This document shows, in pieces, positions 31,926 to 39,260 of a stretch of 64,000 bases of DNA; the first letter of the stretch is position 1, and each line of letters begins with the position of its first letter. Below the pieces are notes generated by a model, which was given only the letters and a program-made list of their open reading frames with translations, had not been told where the DNA came from and did not search any database. The position numbers were made by a program, and so were the translations under genes. Source of the DNA: Actinomadura meyerae (GTDB lineage: Bacteria; Actinomycetota; Actinomycetes; Streptosporangiales; Streptosporangiaceae); the NCBI RefSeq assembly GCF_900188445.1, contig NZ_FZOR01000026.1:56227-120226 (forward strand), read 5' to 3'.

Positions 31926-34015
31926 GCGGCTCCCTGTCGGTCTTCTCCGACCCGAAGTCGGTCGCCGTCGTCGGCGCCTCGCCCGACCCCGCGAAGTGGG
32001 GGTACTGGATCGCCCGCGGCGCGCTGCGCGGCGCGCACCGGCGGGACGTCCACCTCGTCAACGCCAAGGGCGCCGCCATCGAGGGCGTCCGGTCGGCCCG
32101 GTCGCTCGGCGAGCTGCCGTCCGTGCCTGAGCTGGTCGTGCTGGCCACCCCGGCGCGGACCGTCCCCGCCGTCGTGGACGAGGCGCTCGCCCTCGGCGTC
32201 AAGGGGTTCCTCGGGATCACCGCCCACATCGACCTCGCCAACGGCGAGCCCGGGCTGGAGCGCCGGCTCGCCGACCGGATCCGCCGCGCCGGCGCCCGGA
32301 TCGTCGGCCCGAACTGCCTCGGCCTGTACGACGCGGAGGCCGAACTGGAGCTGGCCTGGGGCACGTTCGCCCCCGGCGGCATCGCGATCGTGTCGCAGTC
32401 CGGGCAGCTCGGCCTGGAGATCGCCGGTCTCGCGGCCCACGCGGGGCTCGGCGTCTCCCGGTTCGTCTCGGTCGGCAACCAGGTCGACGTCACCGCGGCC
32501 GACCTGCTCGCCGACCTCGTGGCGCACGACGCCACCCGGACCGTCGTCCTCTACCTGGAGAGCTTCGGCGCGGGCCGCGACCTCGTGGACGTCATGGCCC
32601 GGCTCCGCGCCGCGGGGAAGCGGGTCATCGTCCTCACCGTGGGCGCCAGCGACGCGAGCCGGGCCGCGGCCCGGTCGCACACCGGCGCGCTGACGGCCTC
32701 GACCGACGTGGTCGCGGCGGCCTGCCGGGCGGCCGGCGCCGTCCTCGTGGAGACTCCCGCGCAGGCCATCGACCTCGCGCACCTGCTGGCCGGCGGGCCG
32801 CTCCCGGCGGGCGACCGAGTCGCGATCGTCAGCGACAGCGGCGGCCAGGGCGCCCTCGCCGCGGACGTGACGGCCCGCCACCGGCTCCGCGTGCCCCCGC
32901 TCTCGGACGCGACGCGGGCCGCCGTCGCCGCCCTGCTGCCCGACGGCGCCGGGGCGGCCAACCCGATCGACCTCGCCGGAGCCGGCGAGCAGGACCTCGA
33001 CACCTACGCGCGCGTCGTCGACGTGCTGCTGCGGAGCGGCGAGGTGGACGCGGTCGTCCTGTCGGGGTACTTCGGCTGCTACGGCGCCGACACCCCGACG
33101 CTCGTCGAGCGGGAGCTGGAGGTGGCCGCGTCGCTCGGGCTGTCGGTCGCCGAGCACGGGCGCCCGGTCCTCGTGCACAGCATGAGCCACGACTCGGAGG
33201 CGGTGCGGGAGCTGCGGACCCGGTCGGTCCCCGCGCTGTTCACCATCGACGCGGTGGCGCGGTCCCTGAGGCTCGCGGTCGAGCTCGTCCGCTCGGAACC
33301 GGCGGGGGAGGGGCCCGGGCTCGCCGTCCCCGCCGCGCCGCTCGGCGGTACCGGCGAGGCGCTTCCCTACCTCGCGGGCCGCGACCTCCTCGCCCGCGCG
33401 GGCCTCGACTACCCTCGCGCGGTTTCCGTCCGGACCCCGGAGGACGCCGCCGAGGCGGCGCGGGCCATGGCGGGCCCCTTCGTCCTCAAGGCCGGCTGGC
33501 TGGAGCACAAGACGGAGGTCGGCGGCGTGGCGGTCGGCCTGCCCGACCCGGACGCCGTGCGCGCCGCCCTCGCCGACATGGCCGGCCGGCTGGGCGAGGG
33601 CGACTACGTCCTGGAGGAGATGGACACCCGCGCGGACGCCGTCGAGCTCATCGTCGGCGCCCGCCGCGACGACGCGTTCGGCCCCGTCGTCCTCGTCGGG
33701 CTCGGCGGGGTGCAGGCCGAGGTGTACCGGGACGTCGCGCTCGCGCTCGCGCCCGTCACCGCGGCCGAGGCCCGCCGGCTCGTGGAGTCGCTCGCCGGGC
33801 TGCCCCTGCTCACCGGGTTCCGCGGCCGCCCGCCCGCCGACCTCGACGCGGTCGCCGAGAGCGTCGCGGCCGTGTCCCGCCTCATCGCGGCGGACCCCGC
33901 CGTCGCCGAGTGCGAGGTGAACCCGCTGCGCGCCGGGCCCGGCGGCGCCGTCGCCGTCGACGCCCTCGTGCTCGCCGCCGTGCCGCAGGATCCGCCCCCG
34001 TCCACCGACCAGTGA
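31922..34015 (+). CDS. NDP-forming acyl-CoA synthetase (acetate-CoA ligase family)
   Basis: This 697-residue protein starts at the ATG overlapping the previous stop (ATGA). It has the fused alpha/beta plan: a CoA-binding Rossmann domain (SVAVVGASPDPAKWGY), succinyl-CoA-ligase-like domains with GIAIVSQSGQLG and ARSHTGALTASTDVV (phosphohistidine region), then an ATP-grasp domain (GPFVLKAGWLEHKTEVGGV, DAVELIVGARRDDAFGPVVLVGLGG). Such enzymes activate carboxylic acids with ATP to ADP or run in reverse to yield ATP. Here it would give the acyl-CoA used by the dehydrogenase in the same operon. The substrate is unknown. Confidence 0.9.
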   Translation: MSGSLSVFSDPKSVAVVGASPDPAKWGYWIARGALRGAHRRDVHLVNAKGAAIEGVRSARSLGELPSVPELVVLATPARTVPAVVDEALALGVKGFLGITAHIDLANGEPGLERRLADRIRRAGARIVGPNCLGLYDAEAELELAWGTFAPGGIAIVSQSGQLGLEIAGLAAHAGLGVSRFVSVGNQVDVTAADLLADLVAHDATRTVVLYLESFGAGRDLVDVMARLRAAGKRVIVLTVGASDASRAAARSHTGALTASTDVVAAACRAAGAVLVETPAQAIDLAHLLAGGPLPAGDRVAIVSDSGGQGALAADVTARHRLRVPPLSDATRAAVAALLPDGAGAANPIDLAGAGEQDLDTYARVVDVLLRSGEVDAVVLSGYFGCYGADTPTLVERELEVAASLGLSVAEHGRPVLVHSMSHDSEAVRELRTRSVPALFTIDAVARSLRLAVELVRSEPAGEGPGLAVPAAPLGGTGEALPYLAGRDLLARAGLDYPRAVSVRTPEDAAEAARAMAGPFVLKAGWLEHKTEVGGVAVGLPDPDAVRAALADMAGRLGEGDYVLEEMDTRADAVELIVGARRDDAFGPVVLVGLGGVQAEVYRDVALALAPVTAAEARRLVESLAGLPLLTGFRGRPPADLDAVAESVAAVSRLIAADPAVAECEVNPLRAGPGGAVAVDALVLAAVPQDPPPSTDQ

Positions 34016-34022
34016 GGAAGCC

Positions 34023-34832
34023 ATGATCGAGAAGTCGCCGCTCGCCGAGTTCGCCGGCCGGGTCGCCGTCGTCACCGGCGGCGGATCGGGCATCGGCCGG
34101 GCCATCGCCGTCCGCTACGCCGCCGGGGGAGGGGACGTCGTCGTCATCGGCAGGCGCGCCGAGCCCCTGGCGGAGACCGCCCGCATGGCCGAGGAACTCG
34201 GCGCCGGGGCCGCGGTCGTCACCTGCGACGTGCGCGACGCCGACGCGCTCACCGCTGCGGTGGACGGCGTCGCCGCCGAGTACGGGCGCATCGACGCGAT
34301 GGTCAACAACGCGGCGGGCAACTTCGTGTGCCCCGCCGAGGACCTCTCGCCCGGCGGCTGGCGCGCTGTGGTCGACATCGTCCTCAACGGCACCTTCTAC
34401 GGCACCCGAGCCGCGGCCCGCCACATGCTCGCCGCGGGCCGGGGCTCGATCCTCAACGTCATCGCCAGCTACGCCTGGCACGGGCACCCCGGGACCGTCC
34501 ACAGCGCGGCGGCCAAGGGCGGCGTCCTCGCGATGACGCGCACCCTCGCCTCCGAATGGGGAGGACGCGGAGTGCGGGTCAACTGCATCTCCCCGGGCCC
34601 CACCGAGACCGAGGGGGCCGGCGCCGCGCTGTGGCCGACCGAGGAGGACCGCGACCGCGTGCTCGGCAGCGTCCCCGCGAACCGGTTCACCACGCCGGAG
34701 GAGGTGGCCGAGTCGGCGGCGTTCCTGCTCGACCCCCGGCGCGCCGCCTACATCACCGGCGACGTCCTCTCCGTGGACGGCGGCCAGTGGCTCGGCAAGG
34801 CCGTCTACTCCGACTCCTCGGCGCGGGCATGA
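34023..34832 (+). CDS. SDR oxidoreductase, 2,4-dienoyl-CoA reductase-like
   Basis: This 269-residue protein has the NAD(P)-binding motif TGGGSGIGRAIAVRYA and NNAAGNF. The active-site region reads IASYAWHGHPGTVHSAAAKGG. The classical YxxxK is replaced by S-A-A-A-K, with Tyr in IASYAW, a variation found in 2,4-dienoyl-CoA reductases, where the Tyr and Lys are spaced differently. The C-terminal ITGDVLSVDGGQWL is typical. AGGAAGCC precedes the ATG. It fits reduction of an unsaturated acyl-CoA in the operon's pathway. Confidence 0.85.
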   Translation: MIEKSPLAEFAGRVAVVTGGGSGIGRAIAVRYAAGGGDVVVIGRRAEPLAETARMAEELGAGAAVVTCDVRDADALTAAVDGVAAEYGRIDAMVNNAAGNFVCPAEDLSPGGWRAVVDIVLNGTFYGTRAAARHMLAAGRGSILNVIASYAWHGHPGTVHSAAAKGGVLAMTRTLASEWGGRGVRVNCISPGPTETEGAGAALWPTEEDRDRVLGSVPANRFTTPEEVAESAAFLLDPRRAAYITGDVLSVDGGQWLGKAVYSDSSARA

Positions 34833-36277
34833 GCGCCCGGCGGACCGCCCGCCGCCCGGAATGGGACCGGTCGGCGGTGTACATCGGCGGACGGTGGCGC
34901 GAGACCGCCTCGGGCCGGACCGTCGAGGTCGAGAACCCGGCGACCGAGGCGGCGACCGGGACCGCCGCCGACGCCGGAGCCGCGGACGCCGAGGCCGCGG
35001 TGTCGGCCGCGGCGGCGGCCTTCCCCTCCTGGTCGGCACTGCCGCCGCGCGAGCGGCTGGCCGTGCTCGAACGGGTCCGCGGCGCCCTCGAACGCCGCCG
35101 GGACCTGCTCGTGGAGACGACCGTCGCGGAGGTCGGCGCGCCGCTGCGGGTGGCCCGCGAGGCGCACGTCGACACGGGACTGGACGTCCTGCGCGCCTAC
35201 CTCGACGCCGCAGGGGACCTCGCCTGGGAGGAGCGCGTCGGGAACTCGCTCGTCCTGCGCGAGGGGATCGGCGTCGCCGCCTGCATCACCCCGTGGAACT
35301 ACCCCCTCTACCAGGTCCTCGCCAAGATCGGGGGTGCCCTCGCCGCCGGCGCGGCCGTCGTGCTGAAACCGGCCGAGCTGACGCCGCTGTCGGCCTATCT
35401 GCTCACCGACGCGATCGACGAGGCCGATGTCCCGCCGGGCGTGTTCAACCTCGTTCCCGGCCCGGGACGGGTCGTCGGGGAGGCCCTCGCCGCCCATCCG
35501 GGCGTGGACGCGGTCTCCTTCACCGGTTCCACCCGGGTCGGCGCCCGCGTCGCGGCCGTCGCCGCCGCCGGCATCAAGCGCGTCAGCCTCGAACTGGGCG
35601 GCAAGTCCGCGAGCGTGCTCCTTCCGGGCGCCGATCTCGAGGCGGCCGTGCCCGCGTCCGTCGACGCGGCCATGCTCAACTCCGGCCAGACCTGCACGGC
35701 CTGGACCCGGCTCCTCGTGCCGCGCGCGGACCTCGACGCGGCGCTGCACCTGGCCGCCGCGCACGCCGGCGCGCTCGTCGTCGGCGACCCGGCCCGGCCC
35801 GGGACGGACCTCGGCCCGGTCGTGTCGGCGGCCCAGCGGCGGACCGTCACGGGCTTCATCGAGCGGGCCGAGGCCGCCGGCGCCCGGATCGTCGCCGGAG
35901 GAGCGGAGCGTCCGGCGGGGCTGCCCCGCGGCCACTACGTGCGCCCGACGATCGTCACCGGCGTCGCGCCCGGCGCGGAGATCGTCCAGGAGGAGGTGTT
36001 CGGGCCCGTGCTGGCCGTCCAGCCCTACGACGGCGTCGAGGAGGCGATCGCGCTCGCCAACGGCACGCCCTACGGGCTGGCCGGCGCCGTGTGGGGACCG
36101 GACCGGGACTCGGCGGTCGCCGTCGCCCGCCGCCTGCGCACCGGACAGGTCGACATCAACGGCGGCGCCTTCAACCCGGCGGCCCCCTTCGGCGGCTACG
36201 GACGCTCCGGGAACGGCCGCGAACTGGGCCGCTGGGGGATCGAGGAGTTCCTGGAGACCAAGGCACTGCAGCTCTGA
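34829..36277 (+). CDS. NAD(P)-dependent aldehyde dehydrogenase
   Basis: This 482-residue protein starts at the ATG overlapping the SDR stop (ATGA). Motifs: ITPWNYPLYQVLAKIGGALAAG, VSFTGSTRVG, general base Glu in RVSLELGGKSA, catalytic Cys in NSGQTCTAWTR, and EEVFGPVLAVQPYD. Standard class 1/2-type cytoplasmic enzyme oxidising an aldehyde to an acid. In this locus it could handle the aldehyde made by the ThDP decarboxylase at 27279, for example guanidinobutyraldehyde if that assignment is right. It ends the TetR-linked region. Confidence 0.93.
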   Translation: MSARRTARRPEWDRSAVYIGGRWRETASGRTVEVENPATEAATGTAADAGAADAEAAVSAAAAAFPSWSALPPRERLAVLERVRGALERRRDLLVETTVAEVGAPLRVAREAHVDTGLDVLRAYLDAAGDLAWEERVGNSLVLREGIGVAACITPWNYPLYQVLAKIGGALAAGAAVVLKPAELTPLSAYLLTDAIDEADVPPGVFNLVPGPGRVVGEALAAHPGVDAVSFTGSTRVGARVAAVAAAGIKRVSLELGGKSASVLLPGADLEAAVPASVDAAMLNSGQTCTAWTRLLVPRADLDAALHLAAAHAGALVVGDPARPGTDLGPVVSAAQRRTVTGFIERAEAAGARIVAGGAERPAGLPRGHYVRPTIVTGVAPGAEIVQEEVFGPVLAVQPYDGVEEAIALANGTPYGLAGAVWGPDRDSAVAVARRLRTGQVDINGGAFNPAAPFGGYGRSGNGRELGRWGIEEFLETKALQL

Positions 36278-36351
36278 TCTTCACCGTCGCCGGACGCGCC
36301 GGCGCCGCCGGCCCGGCGAATACTCGGGTCGGCGCCGGGTAGCAGCCGCCC

Positions 36352-36906
36352 ATGACCACCGCCAGCGAACGGGCCGGCGACGCCAGGCCGGCCAGTCTTC
36401 AGTTGCCCGGCATCGCCCTGGGCGTCGGCCTCGGCGGCTTCGTCGACGGGATCCTGCTGCACCAGCTCCTGCAGTGGCACCACATGCTCACCAGCACCGA
36501 CACCGACCGGCTCGGGCTGAAGTACTACGACCCCCACACGGTGTCCGGGCTGGAGATGAACACGGTGTGGGACGGCCTGTTCCACGTGCTGTGCTGGCTG
36601 TCGGTGCTGGGCGGGCTGGCCGTCCTGTACTCGCGCGTCACCCATCGCCGCCGCCGGGTGTGGACGTCCCAGGTGCTGTGGGGATGGGTGCTGGTCGGAT
36701 GGGGGCTGTTCAACATCGTCGAAGGCGTCGTCGACCACCAGATCCTCGGCATCCACCACGTGCACGGCGGCCCGAACCAGTTCTGGTGGGACATGGGTTT
36801 CCTGGCGCTGGGCGCGGTGCTCGCGGCCTTCGGATGGCTGGTGCAGCGCACCGGAACCCCGTTCGACCCGGAGCCTGACGCCTCCTTCCGGCCCTGGAGC
36901 GCCTGA
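36352..36906 (+). CDS. DUF2243-family four-helix membrane protein
   Basis: This 184-residue protein has four predicted membrane helices (GIALGVGLGGFVDGILLHQLL, FHVLCWLSVLGGLAVLY, VLWGWVLVGWGLFNIVEGVV, FWWDMGFLALGAVLAAFGW). Conserved His and polar clusters, LHQLLQWHHM and VDHQILGIHHVHGG, suggest metal or haem binding, but no function is established for the family. A CtaG-like assembly protein overlaps it by one base, and the pair is commonly seen near copper and cytochrome oxidase functions. Start at the ATG after a weak ribosome site. Confidence 0.8.
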   Translation: MTTASERAGDARPASLQLPGIALGVGLGGFVDGILLHQLLQWHHMLTSTDTDRLGLKYYDPHTVSGLEMNTVWDGLFHVLCWLSVLGGLAVLYSRVTHRRRRVWTSQVLWGWVLVGWGLFNIVEGVVDHQILGIHHVHGGPNQFWWDMGFLALGAVLAAFGWLVQRTGTPFDPEPDASFRPWSA

Positions 36907-37760
36907 TGCACCAGCACCCGACGCCGGCGCACGGCGGCGGCGGATGGGCCACCGTGCTCGCGGTGGCCGGTGTGGCGGCCCTCGCGGTCGCCTACCTGCT
37001 GCTCGCACGCTCCAAACCCGGCCGGACGACCCGCTCCCGGGACCGGTGGCGCACGGCGATGTTCCTGGCCGGGTGCGCGCTGCTGGCGGTGGCGCTGCTG
37101 CCGCCGATCGCGCCGTGGGCGCACGAGGACTTCCGCGGCCACATGCTCCAGCACATGCTGCTGGGAATGTACGCGCCGCTGGCCCTGGTCCTGGGCGCCC
37201 CGATCACCGTGCTCTTGCGCGGGCTGCCGACCGAGCGGGCCCGAGACCTGACCGGCGTGCTGCGCAGCACGCCGATGAGGGTCCTGGCCCACCCCATCGT
37301 CGCGCTGACGCTCAGTACCGGAAGCCTGGCCGTGCTGTACTTCACCCCGCTGTACGACGCCACGACCTCCCGCCCGGCCCTGCACTGGCTCATGCACGCG
37401 CACTTCGTGCTCTCGGGCTTCCTGTTCGCGTGGGTCATCGCCGGACCCGATCCCGCACCCGCACGGCCCCCGGTCAAGGCGCGGCTGGTCGTCCTCGGCG
37501 CGGCGATCGCCCTCCACGCCGTCATCGCCCAGCTGATGTACGGCGGGTTCCTCATCGACGTGCACGCTCCCGCCGCCCAGGTCCGCGGCGGCGCGGAGAT
37601 CATGTACTACGGCGGGGACGTCGCCGAACTCCTGCTCGCCGCCGCCCTCGTCGCCACCTGGCGCCCCGCCCGCCGTCCCGCCCGCCGTCCCGCCCGCCGT
37701 CCCGTGGCCGTCGCCGGGAAACGCCGGGCGGGAGCCGCCACCGGTCTTCAGCCGCGGTAG
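36906..37760 (+). CDS. CtaG/Caa3-type cytochrome c oxidase assembly protein
   Basis: This 284-residue protein has about seven membrane helices. Its marks are HMLQHMLLGMYAPLALVLGAP, conserved HWLMHAHFVLSGFLFAWVIAGPDP and the His-rich N-terminus (MHQHPTPAHGG). The family is involved in copper delivery to cytochrome oxidase; the histidines match a metal role. The C-terminal tail has a PARR repeat encoded by three identical 12-bp units at 37665-37700. It overlaps the preceding stop by one base, and its 3' end overlaps the convergent flavoprotein gene by 13 bp. Confidence 0.88.
   Translation: MHQHPTPAHGGGGWATVLAVAGVAALAVAYLLLARSKPGRTTRSRDRWRTAMFLAGCALLAVALLPPIAPWAHEDFRGHMLQHMLLGMYAPLALVLGAPITVLLRGLPTERARDLTGVLRSTPMRVLAHPIVALTLSTGSLAVLYFTPLYDATTSRPALHWLMHAHFVLSGFLFAWVIAGPDPAPARPPVKARLVVLGAAIALHAVIAQLMYGGFLIDVHAPAAQVRGGAEIMYYGGDVAELLLAAALVATWRPARRPARRPARRPVAVAGKRRAGAATGLQPR
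37665..37700 (+). repeat. Three perfect tandem 12-bp repeats encoding PARR-type units
   Basis: CCCGCCCGCCGT is repeated three times in frame, giving an Arg/Pro-rich cytoplasmic tail in the CtaG-like protein. The copy number may vary between strains by slippage. Confidence 0.85.
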
Positions 37761-39163
37761 GTCTCCAGCAGGCGGAGCCAGATCTCGCTGATCGTCGGGT
37801 ACGCGGGGACGGCGTGCCAGAGCCGCGAGATGGGGACCTCGGCGGTGACGGCGATGGTGGCCGAGTGGAGCAGCTCAGCCACGTCCCCGCCGACGAAGGT
37901 GGCGCCGAGGAGGACCTCGCGGTCCAGGTCGACCACCGCGCGGGCGCGGCCCAGGTAGCCGTCGGCGTGCAGGGAGGCGCCCGCCACGGAGCCGAGGTCG
38001 TAGTCGACCGCCCGGACCCGGTGCCCCGCGCGTTCCGCCTCCTCCAGGGTGAGCCCGACGGCCGCCGCCTCCGGATCGGTGAAGACGACCTGCGGCACCG
38101 CCCGCTCGTCCGCGGTCGCGACGCTGCGTCCCCAGTCGGCGGTGTCGAGGGCGCGCCCGGCGGCGCGGTCGGCGATCACCGCGCCGAAGATCCGGCCCTG
38201 GTACTTGCCCTGGTGGGTCAGCAGCGCCCGCCCGTTGACGTCCCCGGCCGCGTAGAGCCACTCGCCGGGGACGCCGGCCGCCAGTCCGGTGGAGTCCACC
38301 TCGATCGGACGGCCCGGGTTCAGCCCGACCGTCTCCAGGCCGAGGTCGGCCGTGGCGGGCTTCCGCCCGGTGGCGAACAGGACCTCGTCGACGGTGAGCG
38401 TCTCACCGCCGTCCAGCGTGAGGGTCACCTGCCCGTCGCGGCGGGCACCGGTGACGGACGTCCCGAAGCGCACGTCGACCCCGGCCGCGCGCAGTCCCTG
38501 CGTCACCAGCTCTCCCGCGAACGGCTCCATCCGCGCCATCAGCCGGGATCCGCGCACCAGCTGCACCACCTCGCTGCCGAGCGCCCGCCAGGCCGTGGCC
38601 ATCTCGCACGCCACCACGCCGCCGCCGACGACGGCCAGCCGGCCCGGCACCCGTGATGACGACGTCGCCTCTCGGCTGGTCCAGGGACGGACCTCGGCCA
38701 ACCCCGGCAGGTCGGGCAGCGCCGCGCGGGTGCCCGTGCAGACCGCGACGGCGTGCCGGGCCGTCAGCACCCGCCGCCCGCCGTCCGGGGTGTCCACGAT
38801 GACGCGCCTGACCCCGTCCAGCCGACCGCGGCCCCGCACCAGCACGAGCCCGGCGGACTCCAGCCAGTCGACCTGCCCGCCGTCCTTCCAGTGCGCGGCG
38901 AACTCGTCGCGGCGCCGCAGGACGGCCGCCGCGTCCAGCGTCCCGCCGGCCGCCTCGCGGGCACCGGGCAGTCGCCGGGCGTTCGCGAGGGCGGCGGGCG
39001 GGCGCAGCAGCGCCTTGCTGGGCATGCACGCCCAGTACGAGCACTCCCCGCCGACCAGCTCGTCCTCCACGACCGCCACGCTCAGCCCGCCGGCGTGCGC
39101 CCGGTCCGCCAGGTTCTCCCCGGTCGGCCCGGCTCCCAGCACCACAACGTCGAACTCGTCCAT
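37748..39163 (-). CDS. Mercuric reductase/dihydrolipoamide dehydrogenase-like flavoprotein
   Basis: This 471-residue protein belongs to the class I pyridine nucleotide-disulfide oxidoreductases. It has an FAD-binding motif (VVVLGAGPTGENLADRA), a redox-active disulfide in ELVGGECSYWACMPSKALL, an NAD(P) motif (LAVVGGGVVACEMATAW), YAAGDVNG and the dimer domain with HAVPAYPTISEIW near the end. The second Cys pair needed for Hg(II) is not seen, and the EH dyad typical of Lpd is partly altered. AGGAGG before the ATG at 39163 decides the start. It is downstream of the PDH E1-like gene, so it could serve as an E3-like partner, though no E2 is nearby. Confidence 0.85.
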   Translation of the reverse strand: MDEFDVVVLGAGPTGENLADRAHAGGLSVAVVEDELVGGECSYWACMPSKALLRPPAALANARRLPGAREAAGGTLDAAAVLRRRDEFAAHWKDGGQVDWLESAGLVLVRGRGRLDGVRRVIVDTPDGGRRVLTARHAVAVCTGTRAALPDLPGLAEVRPWTSREATSSSRVPGRLAVVGGGVVACEMATAWRALGSEVVQLVRGSRLMARMEPFAGELVTQGLRAAGVDVRFGTSVTGARRDGQVTLTLDGGETLTVDEVLFATGRKPATADLGLETVGLNPGRPIEVDSTGLAAGVPGEWLYAAGDVNGRALLTHQGKYQGRIFGAVIADRAAGRALDTADWGRSVATADERAVPQVVFTDPEAAAVGLTLEEAERAGHRVRAVDYDLGSVAGASLHADGYLGRARAVVDLDREVLLGATFVGGDVAELLHSATIAVTAEVPISRLWHAVPAYPTISEIWLRLLETYRG

Positions 39164-39260
39164 GGCCCCCTGCCTCCTGATCGGCGCCGTCTGCTCCATG
39201 CATCGTCCTCGATCACACGGCTCCCGGCGCTCGGCCGCGCCGAGCCGCGTACGCGTCCCC

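Noticed and set aside
30902..34015. A 1037-residue frame spanning the acyl-CoA dehydrogenase and synthetase genes
   Set aside because: Its first third is Arg-rich shadow of the dehydrogenase frame; the real synthetase starts at 31922 with an ATGA overlap.
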